From: an uncultured Prevotella sp.
GTDB taxonomy: Bacteria; Bacteroidota; Bacteroidia; Bacteroidales; Bacteroidaceae
Reading direction: 5' to 3'
Length of the DNA stretch: 64,000 bases
NCBI GenBank assembly: GCA_944319945.1
Contig: CALUFN010000004.1
Location: forward strand, 1-64,000
Shown here one piece after another: positions 44,050 to 52,345 of the stretch (positions are counted from its first letter, which is position 1; each line of letters opens with the position of its first letter). A program made the translations under genes and the position numbers. The notes under the pieces were generated by a model. It did not search any database. It saw only the letters and a program-made list of their open reading frames with translations, and was not told the DNA's origin.

Positions 44050-46299
44050 ATGAAAATAAGCAATATCAGACTCTCGGCGGCGTTAGTGCTGGCCTGCCTG
44101 TGCGGACAAGCGCAGGCGCAGGGCACGGCCGACGACTACCGCCGGGCTTACTCGCTGAGAGACAAGTACTCAGCCTCGAAAGTGTTTTACTCTAACGTGC
44201 GCCCCACGTGGATTGCCGACGCTGACAGCTTCTGGTACGTGCGCAACACGCCCGAGGGCAGGGTCTACGTCATGGTAGACGCCGTAGGCCGCCGCCGCAC
44301 GGATCTCTTCGACCACGCCAAGCTGGCCGCCGCACTCGCAGAGAAGACAGGCAAGGACGTGAAGGCCACTGCCCTTTATCTCGACCGCCTCAGCGTGGAC
44401 AAGCAGACGGGCGAGCTCAGCTTCATGTTCGACGGCCACAGGTGGCTCTACTCGCAAGCCTCGGGCGGCCGCCTCGACGACCTCGGCAAGCCCGCCGCAG
44501 CGAGGCAACGCCACTGGATGGAGGTGGACGACGAGTGCGAGGCCGACCCCGCCCCGTCGCCCGACGGCAAGACGGAGGCCTTCATCCGCGAGAACAACAT
44601 CTGGCTGCGCGACAAGGCCACGGGCCGCGAGCGCCAGCTGAGCGTAGACGGCACCTTAGGTAACTATTACTCGGCCTACATACGCTGGTCGCCCGACGGC
44701 CGCAAGGTGGCCGCCTGCAAGATACGCCCGGCCGAGAAGCGCTACGTCTACTACGTGGAGTCGTCGCCTGCTGACCAGCTCCAGCCTAAGCTCCACAAGC
44801 AGGAGTACGCCAAGCCCGGCGACGAGCTGCGCTTCAAGGTGCCCTGCATATTCGACGTTGAGACGGGCCGGGCCGTCATACCCTCTACCGAGCTGTTCGA
44901 CCGCCAGTACGACCTCTGGGGCCCCGACTGGTCGGCCGACAGCCGCAGCGTCACCTTCGAGTACAACCAGCGCGGCCACCAGGCTTACCGCGTGCTCGAG
45001 CTTTCGGCCGAGACGGGCCGCGTGCGCACGCTCATCGAGGAGACCAGCGACACCTACGTAAACTATCCCATGCGCTACCGCTACGACCTGGCCGACGGCC
45101 GCCGCATAATATGGGCCAGCGAGCGCGACAACTGGAACCACCTGTACATGTACGACCGCGAGACGGGCCGCCCCGTCCGCCAGATAACGCGCGGCGAGTG
45201 GTACGTGCGCAGCGTGATAAGGGTGGACGAGCAGAACTCGCGCATCTACTTCTCGGCCAACGGCGTAAATAAGGACGAAGACCCCTACCACATACATTAT
45301 TACAGCATAGGCTTCGACGGCAAGGACATGCGCTGCCTGACGCCCGAGGAAGGCATGCATGAGGCTTGGCTCTCGGCCGACGGACGCTATCTCGTAGACA
45401 CGTATTCCACGGTGAGCAAGGCTCCCGTAGCCGTGCTGCGCGACGCCGCGACGGGCAGCGTGGTGATGCCGCTCGAGACGGCCGACGCCTCGCGCCTCAT
45501 GGCCGAAGGCTGGCAGGCGCCCGAGGTGTTCACGGCCAAAGGACGCGACGGCAAGACCGACATGTGGGGCATCATCATCCGCCCGTCTAACTTCGACCCG
45601 TCGAAGAAGTATCCCGTGCTCGAGTACATCTACCAGGGCCCGGGCAACCAGTACGTGCCGAAGACGTTCACGCCCTACAACTGGTACATGACGTCGATAG
45701 CCGAGCTGGGCTTCATCGTGGTGATGGTCGACGGCATGGGCACCTCGTTCCGCTCGCGCAGCTTCGAGAACATGTGCTACAAGAATCTCAAGGACGCCGG
45801 CCTGCCCGACCACATAGCCTGGATAAAGGGCGCCGCCGAGAAGTATCCCTACATGGACGCCGACCGCGTGGGCATCTTCGGCTGCTCGGCCGGAGGCCAG
45901 GAGGCGCTTGCCGCCGTGCTGTTCCACCCCGAGTTTTACAAGGCCGCCTACTCGGCTTGCGGGTGCCACGACAACAGGATGGACAAGATCTGGTGGAACG
46001 AGCTGTGGATGGGCTACCCCGTGGGCAAGCAGTACGAGGAATGCTCCAACGTGGTCAACGCCCACAAGCTCACCCGTCCGCTGATGCTCGTAGTGGGAGA
46101 GCTTGACGACAACGTAGACCCCGCTTCGACGATGCAGGTGGTCAACGCCCTCGTAAAGGCCGGCAAGGACTTCGAGCTGGTGGTAATCCCCGGCGCCCAC
46201 CACACCATGGGCGAAGACTACGGCGAGCACAAGCGTTACGACTTCTTCGTAAGAAACCTGCTCGGCAAGACTCCCCCGGCGTGGAACGAAATCAAGTGA
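44050..46299 (+). CDS. S9 family prolyl dipeptidyl peptidase (DPP4-like), exported
   Basis: Encodes 749 residues. Signal MKISNIRLSAALVLACLCGQAQAQ; the beta-propeller (about 30-490) has WSPDGRKVAACKIRP and WGPDWSADSRSVTFEYNQRGHQAYRV. The alpha/beta hydrolase domain follows with catalytic Ser613 in FGCSAGGQEALA, Asp in GELDDNVDP and His in PGAHHTMGE. It removes dipeptides after Pro or Ala in the periplasm. The variant GCSAGG for GxSxGG keeps the nucleophile elbow. Placement between GH127 and GH105 genes suggests it handles the Pro-rich backbone of arabinogalactan-proteins; that link is inference. Confidence 0.9.
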   Translation: MKISNIRLSAALVLACLCGQAQAQGTADDYRRAYSLRDKYSASKVFYSNVRPTWIADADSFWYVRNTPEGRVYVMVDAVGRRRTDLFDHAKLAAALAEKTGKDVKATALYLDRLSVDKQTGELSFMFDGHRWLYSQASGGRLDDLGKPAAARQRHWMEVDDECEADPAPSPDGKTEAFIRENNIWLRDKATGRERQLSVDGTLGNYYSAYIRWSPDGRKVAACKIRPAEKRYVYYVESSPADQLQPKLHKQEYAKPGDELRFKVPCIFDVETGRAVIPSTELFDRQYDLWGPDWSADSRSVTFEYNQRGHQAYRVLELSAETGRVRTLIEETSDTYVNYPMRYRYDLADGRRIIWASERDNWNHLYMYDRETGRPVRQITRGEWYVRSVIRVDEQNSRIYFSANGVNKDEDPYHIHYYSIGFDGKDMRCLTPEEGMHEAWLSADGRYLVDTYSTVSKAPVAVLRDAATGSVVMPLETADASRLMAEGWQAPEVFTAKGRDGKTDMWGIIIRPSNFDPSKKYPVLEYIYQGPGNQYVPKTFTPYNWYMTSIAELGFIVVMVDGMGTSFRSRSFENMCYKNLKDAGLPDHIAWIKGAAEKYPYMDADRVGIFGCSAGGQEALAAVLFHPEFYKAAYSACGCHDNRMDKIWWNELWMGYPVGKQYEECSNVVNAHKLTRPLMLVVGELDDNVDPASTMQVVNALVKAGKDFELVVIPGAHHTMGEDYGEHKRYDFFVRNLLGKTPPAWNEIK

Positions 46300-46358
46300 A
46301 CAATCATTTAAATGAAGAATGAAAAATGAATAATCATTTAAATGAAGAATGAAAAATA

Positions 46359-46416
46359 AAAAATCCAATAGTGCTGTTAACTTAGAATTGTAAGACTGCA
46401 ACGCTATTGGATTTTT
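46359..46416. terminator. Bidirectional terminator between convergent genes
   Basis: AAAAATCCAATAG 46359-46371 is perfectly complementary to CTATTGGATTTTT 46404-46416, giving a T tract for the plus strand and, by symmetry, for the minus strand. The flanks add AATCATTTAAATGAAGAAT units. It serves the DPP4-like gene (+) and the GH105 gene (-). Confidence 0.8.
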
Positions 46417-46434
46417 CTTTATTCATCTAAATGA

Positions 46435-47559
46435 TTATTCATTTTTATAATATTTTGCCGTTTCGCAGGCTGCGAGCAGGAAGGCGCCCACGCCGAAGTC
46501 GGCCGTCGACTGCCTGTCTACCACCTGCCCGGGTATCGCCCGTTCGCCTATCGGCTGCACGTAGCCCACCGAGCCGTCGGCCTGCAGGGCCGTCTCCGTG
46601 AGATACCGCCAGCCCTCGAGCGCCACGGGGGCGTAGGTGGCGCGGTCGAGCACGCCGTTGTTAACGCCCCACATCAGGGCGTAGGTGAAGAAGGCCGTGC
46701 CGCTGGTCTCGCAGCCCGGGGCGAAGTCGGGGTCGAGCATGCTGCGCGTCCAGTAGCCGCCCGGCTGCCGGCAGGCCGCCACGGCCTCGGCCATGAGCTT
46801 GTAGCGGTCGAGGTAGGCTTGGCGGTGAGGGTCGTCGGCGGGCAGGTCTTGCAGCACTTTGGCCAGCGCGGCCAGCACCCATCCGTTGCCGCGCGCCCAG
46901 AAGTCCTTCTTGCCCGATGCCGTCTTATGCTTCGGGTATATGTATTTGGCGTCGCGGTAGTAAAGGCGTGCGTCGGCGTCGTACATCAGCTTGTCGGCGT
47001 AAGTCCAGTATTCGTAGAGCTTCTCAAGGTAGAGCTTGTCGCCCGTTATCTTGTACATCTTGGTCATCACGGGCATCACCATGTACAGGCCGTCGGCCCA
47101 CCACCAGTAGTCGTACTTGTCGGTCGACATCTCATACTCCATCACTTCGCGCGCCCGGGCTATCTTCTTCGGGTCGGGCTGGGCCGTGTAGAGGTCGGCG
47201 TATGTCTGGAAGCACACCTGCCAGTCGCCGAAGAGCACGTAGTCGTCTGTTTCGCCGTAGGAGTATTTCCACTTTGAGCGGTCGGTGCCGCGCGCTCCGG
47301 CCCATTGGTTGTGCTCGGCCCACTTCACCGAGTAGTCGTAATAGTCTTTCTCGCCCGTCAGCTTCCAGGCCTCCATGTTGCCCGTGTGGTAGGCTGCGTT
47401 GTGCCAGAAGGCCGTGCCCGGCTCCGTGTGGGTTTGCTGCCAGTGGCGGTTCACCTTGTGTATCGTTTCTATCACCTTGTCGGCCTCGCCTGCGGCTAAC
47501 GCCGGTGCGGCGGCTGCGCACACTACGGCCGCCGCCAGCAGTTGTCTTAATGCTTTCAT
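46435..47559 (-). CDS. Glycoside hydrolase family 105 unsaturated uronyl hydrolase, exported
   Basis: Encodes 374 residues. Signal MKALRQLLAAAVVCAAAAPALAA. The alpha/alpha barrel carries WWWADGLYMVMPVMTKMYKITGD (catalytic Asp within WADGL), KKDFWARGNGWVLAALAKVL and CETSGTAFFTYALMWGVNNG, the GH105 signature blocks. It hydrates and releases the 4,5-unsaturated uronic acid left by a polysaccharide lyase. It is the last gene of a minus-strand set with the BNR_4 protein at 47671 and the DUF2264 protein at 49067, and so probably acts directly on the product of a lyase encoded there. Confidence 0.93.
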   Translation of the reverse strand: MKALRQLLAAAVVCAAAAPALAAGEADKVIETIHKVNRHWQQTHTEPGTAFWHNAAYHTGNMEAWKLTGEKDYYDYSVKWAEHNQWAGARGTDRSKWKYSYGETDDYVLFGDWQVCFQTYADLYTAQPDPKKIARAREVMEYEMSTDKYDYWWWADGLYMVMPVMTKMYKITGDKLYLEKLYEYWTYADKLMYDADARLYYRDAKYIYPKHKTASGKKDFWARGNGWVLAALAKVLQDLPADDPHRQAYLDRYKLMAEAVAACRQPGGYWTRSMLDPDFAPGCETSGTAFFTYALMWGVNNGVLDRATYAPVALEGWRYLTETALQADGSVGYVQPIGERAIPGQVVDRQSTADFGVGAFLLAACETAKYYKNE

Positions 47560-47670
47560 TTTGTTTGGGGTTATACGGTTTTTGGGGGTTATGGGGTTAT
47601 ACGGTTTTTGGTTTTTGGGTTATACGGTTTGTTTTGGGTTATACGGTTTTTTGGTTATCGGGTTATGCGG
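47560..47670. repeat. GGGTTATACGGTTTTTGG tandem repeat
   Basis: About six degenerate 15-20 bp units of GGGTTATACGGTTTTTGG fill the gap between the GH105 and BNR_4 genes. The same unit in the opposite orientation (AACCGCATAACCC) fills the cas1-cas2 gap at 52260-52345, and traces occur at 3998-4045. Confidence 0.75.
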
Positions 47671-49083
47671 TCACCAGCTTACTTCGAGCACGTTGATCAT
47701 TTGCGGCTCTATCTCTACTTGGCGTTCGCCGTCGCCCTGGCCCGTGCGTTGCACGAACACGTGGAGCTTGCGCCTATGGGTCCACAGCTCGGTGTCGAGT
47801 GTCGGCTCCCACGCGTCTACGGGAAAATCGGTCAGGTCTATTATTTTAGTCGGCAAGCCGTCAGTTGCGGGGCGGTCGTGAGCTTCGCCTTGCGCGCCCG
47901 CCGGCTTGTCCGCCAAATTGGCTATGAGCATCGACACGAGGCTGCCGCGCTCTTCGTCGCGGAAGAGCATGAAGGCCTTGCCGCCGTCTACGATGAGGCG
48001 CGGCCGCGATATGGGTATCATCTTGGTGCCGCCGCCGCTCAGGCTGAAGGGCGTGGTGCGGCGCGTCACCTGCGCGGCGCGCCATCGGCGGCCGTCGTTC
48101 CACACTATGCGGTATTGCGGCACGCTGTCGCCCTCAGAGCGCCAGTAGGTGGCTATGTATGGCCGGCCCTCGTCGTCGGCGGCCATGCCCGTCTGGTTTA
48201 TCAGCTCCGAGTTTTGCGGTATGCGGCAGGCGTACTCGGCCGTGGCGGCCGTTATCGGCAGGGCGTAAGGCTCGCCGGTCGACTTCTCCCACGTCTTGCC
48301 GCCGTCGCGCGAGCGGGCGTAGCACAGGTCGTGGTTGGTCTCCACGCCCCACGTGTCGCGCCACACCCACGACAGGTGCATCGTGCCGCCCCCGTCCATG
48401 CACAGTTGCCAGTAAGCGCTGCGCCGCTCCTCGCCGTCTATGAGCACGTCGTGCAGGCGGCTCCAGCTGCGGGTCTGCGGGTCGTAGCGGTTCATCACGA
48501 GGTTGCCCCGTCCTGACTCGCCCGACCTGTATGCGAAGATCAGGCCGCCGTCGGCCAGGCGGTAAAACTCGGGGTAGGTCACTCGCTGCTCGTCCTTGCC
48601 CGTCATAGGCTCCTTCGGCCCAAGCTCGAGCGAGCCGGGGCCGACCGAGCGGCAGTAGGCGAGCGGCGTGTTGTGGTGGTCGAAGGCCACGTGCAGGTAT
48701 CCGTCGCCGTCTACGGCCATGCTTATCACGTTGTGCGCGTCGGCAGCGTTGCCCTTGTAGGCCGTGGGGCGCAGCGTCCACTCGTCCGTGCCCAGCTTGC
48801 GCTTGCCCACCACGAGGCGGCCGTCGGCGTCGTAAAACGATATGTACTGCTCGTCGCCCCACGTCGTAAGCGAGCTGTTGCGGAACACGGCCGTGTTGAC
48901 CGACGTGCGGCTGTAGCCCTCGGCCACGGCCGAGAGCCTCGCCCTGACGGCCTGCCCACGGGCCGGCGACAGGCAGGCCCCGAGCATCAGGCAGACCGCA
49001 AGGCCAGCCCCGAGCACCCGTCTGCCCGTAGCTTTGCCCTTGTAGGCGCGGGCGCATGTATGCCGATTATTCATAGAACGCAT
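47671..49083 (-). CDS. BNR_4 seven-bladed propeller protein, possible rhamnosyl-glucuronate lyase
   Basis: Encodes 470 residues. A long charged N-terminus precedes the export signal (VLGAGLAVCLMLGACLSPARG, with a possible lipobox LGAC), so the start may lie downstream of 49083. The propeller has BNR_4 blades: TWGDEQYISFYDADGRLVVGKR, LHVAFDHHNTPLAYCRS with the His-His-Asn of this family, TYPEFYRLADGGLIFAYRSG and RIPQNSELINQTGMA. BNR_4 includes lyases that split rhamnose from glucuronate (PL27/PL42-like) and ulvan lyases; the adjacent GH105 fits such a product. The lyase role is inference. It overlaps the DUF2264 gene by 17 nt. Confidence 0.72.
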   Translation of the reverse strand: MRSMNNRHTCARAYKGKATGRRVLGAGLAVCLMLGACLSPARGQAVRARLSAVAEGYSRTSVNTAVFRNSSLTTWGDEQYISFYDADGRLVVGKRKLGTDEWTLRPTAYKGNAADAHNVISMAVDGDGYLHVAFDHHNTPLAYCRSVGPGSLELGPKEPMTGKDEQRVTYPEFYRLADGGLIFAYRSGESGRGNLVMNRYDPQTRSWSRLHDVLIDGEERRSAYWQLCMDGGGTMHLSWVWRDTWGVETNHDLCYARSRDGGKTWEKSTGEPYALPITAATAEYACRIPQNSELINQTGMAADDEGRPYIATYWRSEGDSVPQYRIVWNDGRRWRAAQVTRRTTPFSLSGGGTKMIPISRPRLIVDGGKAFMLFRDEERGSLVSMLIANLADKPAGAQGEAHDRPATDGLPTKIIDLTDFPVDAWEPTLDTELWTHRRKLHVFVQRTGQGDGERQVEIEPQMINVLEVSW

Positions 49084-50311
49084 GGTCTTTGGGGAAATCC
49101 TTGCCCTCCCAGGCCTTCTTCGACGTCCAGTCCTCGGCGGGCGCCGTCCAGAAAGAGTCGTCGGCCGCCAGCCCGAGCGGCAGGAAGGCCAGCGAGGCCA
49201 TGTAGAGGCTGCCGTTGTTAGTGTACCAGTCTGATATGTTAGGCTGGCTGCCGTTGAAGCCCAGCGTGAGGTATCCGCCCTCGTTGTAGTTGTGTCCGTC
49301 GCCGAGCATGCGCCTTATCACGGCCGTGAGCGCGGCCCTCACCTGCCCCTCGCTCAGCTCCTCGGGCAGCCACTTGCGCCATGAGAGCAACGCCAGTGGC
49401 TGCATGGTGCCCGTGCGGTAGGTGATGGAGCGGCCGAACACGGGGAACGTGCCCTCTGGCGAGATCATCCTCTCCAATATCATGCCGAAGCGCTGCATGC
49501 GCTTCAGCCCCGACTGGAACGTGCACGAGGGCGCGTTCCATATCTTGCGCCGGCCGCCGTCGGTGAACGTCTCGAGACACTCCACGTACATCGGGTGAAG
49601 CACGTAGCTGCCGTAATAGTCGAAGGCGAAGTCGGGCCCGTCGCAATACCAGCCGTCGCCGGCGTACCACTCGTCTACCTTCCTCAGTGCCGACACTATG
49701 CGGTAAGCGTCATACTGCGCCCCGGCCTTCATCAGGAAGCACTCCACCGTGGCCGAGAACAGCAGCCAGTTGGTGTAAGGCGGGTCTACGCGCCTCAGCT
49801 GGGTGAACTCCCTTATGTACCTCTGCTTCGTCACCGAGTCGAGCGGCACCCACAGGGCGTCGTAGCCCCGCAGGAAGCTCTCGGCCACGTAGGCCGCGTC
49901 GACCAGCGTCTGCCCCTCCTCGCGCCACAGCAGATAGTCAGGGCTGTCGGGGTCAACGGCGTTGGCGTAGCTCTTCAGCGCCCACTCCCTGAGCCGCTTG
50001 CGCCTGTCGGCCTCGGGCGTGCCGTCGTCGGGCAGCGAGAGCCACGGGGCCAGGCCCGCCATCAGTCGGCCGAAGCACTCCATGTAAGCCACCTTGCGGT
50101 TGCGTCCGTCCCACGTAGGGCTAAGCTCGAGCGTCATGTTCTTCTGCAGCTCTCCGCGGCTCATGTTAGAGAGCACCGGCTCTGCCATCTTGTAGAGCGC
50201 GTCGCACCACACCTCGCGGTCCGTGCGAGCGTCCTTCTTGTCGGCCGCCGAGGCGCACACGCACCCCAGCAGGCACATCACAGCGATAGAGATCTTTTTT
50301 CTTAAGTCCAT
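49067..50311 (-). CDS. DUF2264 family protein, possible GH154-type beta-glucuronidase, exported
   Basis: Encodes 414 residues from ATG 50311 (MDLRKKISIAVMCLLGCVCASAA), a signal peptide; an upstream in-frame ATG at 50386 lies above the predicted transcript start and is rejected. The alpha-helical barrel has DUF2264 marks: YMECFGRLMAGLAPWL, NWLLFSATVECFLMKAG, DGWYCDGPDFAFDYYGSYVLHPMY, FPVFGRSITYRTGTMQPLALL and YNEGGYLTLGFNGSQPNISDWYTNNGSLY. As I recall, CAZy GH154 (beta-glucuronidase) is built on such proteins; I cannot confirm that here. First gene of the minus-strand set with BNR_4 and GH105. Confidence 0.82.
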   Translation of the reverse strand: MDLRKKISIAVMCLLGCVCASAADKKDARTDREVWCDALYKMAEPVLSNMSRGELQKNMTLELSPTWDGRNRKVAYMECFGRLMAGLAPWLSLPDDGTPEADRRKRLREWALKSYANAVDPDSPDYLLWREEGQTLVDAAYVAESFLRGYDALWVPLDSVTKQRYIREFTQLRRVDPPYTNWLLFSATVECFLMKAGAQYDAYRIVSALRKVDEWYAGDGWYCDGPDFAFDYYGSYVLHPMYVECLETFTDGGRRKIWNAPSCTFQSGLKRMQRFGMILERMISPEGTFPVFGRSITYRTGTMQPLALLSWRKWLPEELSEGQVRAALTAVIRRMLGDGHNYNEGGYLTLGFNGSQPNISDWYTNNGSLYMASLAFLPLGLAADDSFWTAPAEDWTSKKAWEGKDFPKDHAFYE

Positions 50312-50374
50312 AGTAAACAGTATTAATCGTTTAGAAAAATGATAATCATGGTATGGGTAAAGCCTTATCAGATG

Positions 50375-50382
50375 CAAAGTTA
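50375..50382 (-). promoter_or_regulatory. -7 box of the DUF2264-BNR_4-GH105 operon
   Basis: Reads TAACTTTG on the minus strand; predicted transcript start near 50369 and a leader of about 58 nt before ATG 50311. Confidence 0.55.
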
Positions 50383-50438
50383 GCAAAATATCTTAAGTTT
50401 TTGCGCTAAAGCGTTAATAATCCGTCCTGATTTTTACG

Positions 50439-50515
50439 CATGCCGCCTTTTGCCCGCCGAAAGGCCGCCTCTCGCGCCGCCGTTAGCCGCCTTTTGCGCG
50501 CCCGAAGGCGGCATG
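50439..50515. repeat. GC-rich palindromic repeat between the DUF2264 gene and the CRISPR array
   Basis: CATGCCGCCTT 50439-50449 is complementary to AAGGCGGCATG 50505-50515; the interior repeats CCGCCGAAAGGCCGCCTC and GCCGCCTTTTGCGCGCCC. The remaining bases to 50640 are AT-rich and gene-free. They may be a leader but carry no clear signal. Confidence 0.65.
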
Positions 50516-50640
50516 TGCGGAAAAGCCTGGCCCTCAGCTATTTGTCGGAGTTTATTGAAAAAGGTATAAGTTCTGATTACGTTTAAAAGCTAAAAGACAT
50601 TTTCCTTAATTATTGATATGCCTACAGCTATATTTAGCAC

Positions 50641-51606
50641 GTTGTGATTTGCTTTAAAATTCGTATCTTTGCAAGAGGATAAACATCGGGGCACGCCGTT
50701 GGTGTCTTCCATTACGTGTTGTGATTTGCTTTAAAATTCGTATCTTTGCAAGAGGATAAACATCTTCCCATCAATATGGTTTACCACATCGTTCGTTGTG
50801 ATTTGCTTTAAAATTCGTATCTTTGCAAGAGGATAAACATCTTTTGTACTTCTGGCTCTGATTTGCCATCGTTGTGATTTGCTTTAAAATTCGTATCTTT
50901 GCAAGAGGATAAACATCATAAGCACCAATTAAGCCAAGTGCATAGATGTTGTGATTTGCTTTAAAATTCGTATCTTTGCAAGAGGATAAACATCAAGTAG
51001 TTAAATCAACTTTCGTGTCATTGGTTGTGATTTGCTTTAAAATTCGTATCTTTGCAAGAGGATAAACATCGGCATGTTCTGCACAACAACACTAACTGTG
51101 TTGTGATTTGCTTTAAAATTCGTATCTTTGCAAGAGGATAAACATCGTTAAAACTTGCGCCTTTACTCGCGCAACAGTTGTGATTTGCTTTAAAATTCGT
51201 ATCTTTGCAAGAGGATAAACATCGGACGGTAATGGAGCTCTAATATACCATGAGTTGTGATTTGCTTTAAAATTCGTATCTTTGCAAGAGGATAAACATC
51301 ATTTGGGAAAGACGTTTCAATATCAAACCAGTTGTGATTTGCTTTAAAATTCGTATCTTTGCAAGAGGATAAACATCCGGCATTACTGGAGAAGCGCCAC
51401 CAGGCAGTTGTGATTTGCTTTAAAATTCGTATCTTTGCAAGAGGATAAACATCCTTTACTAAGTCGATGTTCAAAAGTATTTGTTGTGATTTGCTTTAAA
51501 ATTCGTATCTTTGCAAGAGGATAAACATCAAGAACGACATCCACAACAAACAAGAAATCGTTGTGATTTGCTTTAAAATTCGTATCTTTGCAAGAGGATA
51601 AACATC
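50641..51606 (+). CRISPR. Type II-C CRISPR array, 13 identical 47-nt repeats and 12 spacers
   Basis: Repeats begin at 50641, 50718, 50795, 50871, 50948, 51024, 51100, 51177, 51254, 51331, 51407, 51483 and 51560. All read the same by eye, including the first and last. Spacers are 29 or 30 nt (seven of 30, five of 29) and all differ. Each repeat starts GTTGTGATTTGC and ends GGATAAACATC; its positions 2-22 pair with the distal tracrRNA at 15771-15790, which sets the crRNA sense as plus. Repeat positions 24-31 read TATCTTTG and 1-4 GTTG at 19-nt spacing, a promoter-like pair. The array faces the minus-strand cas genes. Repeat length and opening are like those of Bacteroides II-C arrays. Confidence 0.98.
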
Positions 51607-51680
51607 ACGATGTCGGCAATAAGCTGATAATCAGTGAGATAAGCAACAAAATAGAAATGGAAAAAGATGGTTGTCCGAAC

Positions 51681-51711
51681 AAATAATCCGACCTTGTGGG
51701 TCGGATTATTT
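51681..51711. terminator. Hairpin between the CRISPR array and cas2
   Basis: AAATAATCCGACC 51681-51693 and GGTCGGATTATTT 51699-51711 form a perfect 13-bp stem with a 5-nt loop, followed by GTTTCTAAT. It can end crRNA transcription and, by symmetry, the opposing cas operon. Confidence 0.75.
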
Positions 51712-51840
51712 GTTTCTAATAACAGGGACGTAAGATGCCCATACGGCTGAACGGTAAGGCCGAAATGCCGTTTAGATAGCGGAAACGGGACGGCGGATAA
51801 GTTAAACAAACATAAATATCAGGCACGAATGCCAGTTATG

Positions 51841-52179
<339 letters not shown>

Positions 52180-52181
52180 TT

Positions 52182-52345
52182 AAAGGTAAAAAGGTGAAAA
52201 GGTAAAAAAGTAAAAAAGGTGAGGAGGTGGGAAGGTGAGAAATATATTACGTAACGTCTGTTTACACCCCCAGCAACCGCACAACCCGGCAACCGCATAA
52301 CCCGATAACCGCATAACCCAACAACCGCACAACCCTATAACCGCA
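52182..52345. repeat. GGTGAAAA units and 16-bp AACCGCATAACCC tandem repeat in the cas1-cas2 gap
   Basis: Purine units (AAAGGTGAAAAGGTAAAAAAG) at 52182-52245 are followed by about five 16-bp units, CAACCGCACAACCCGG and variants, at 52270-52342. The latter are the reverse complement of the unit at 47560-47670. They may separate cas2 expression from cas1. Confidence 0.75.

Noticed and set aside
50312..50640. tracrRNA between the DUF2264 gene and the array
   Set aside because: No sequence complementary to the repeat's first 22 bases was found on either strand in this gap or in the other gaps of the cas locus.
51190..51809. Two minus-strand open frames (51190-51474 and 51573-51809) across the CRISPR array
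   Set aside because: They consist of translated CRISPR repeats and the sequence just past the array.
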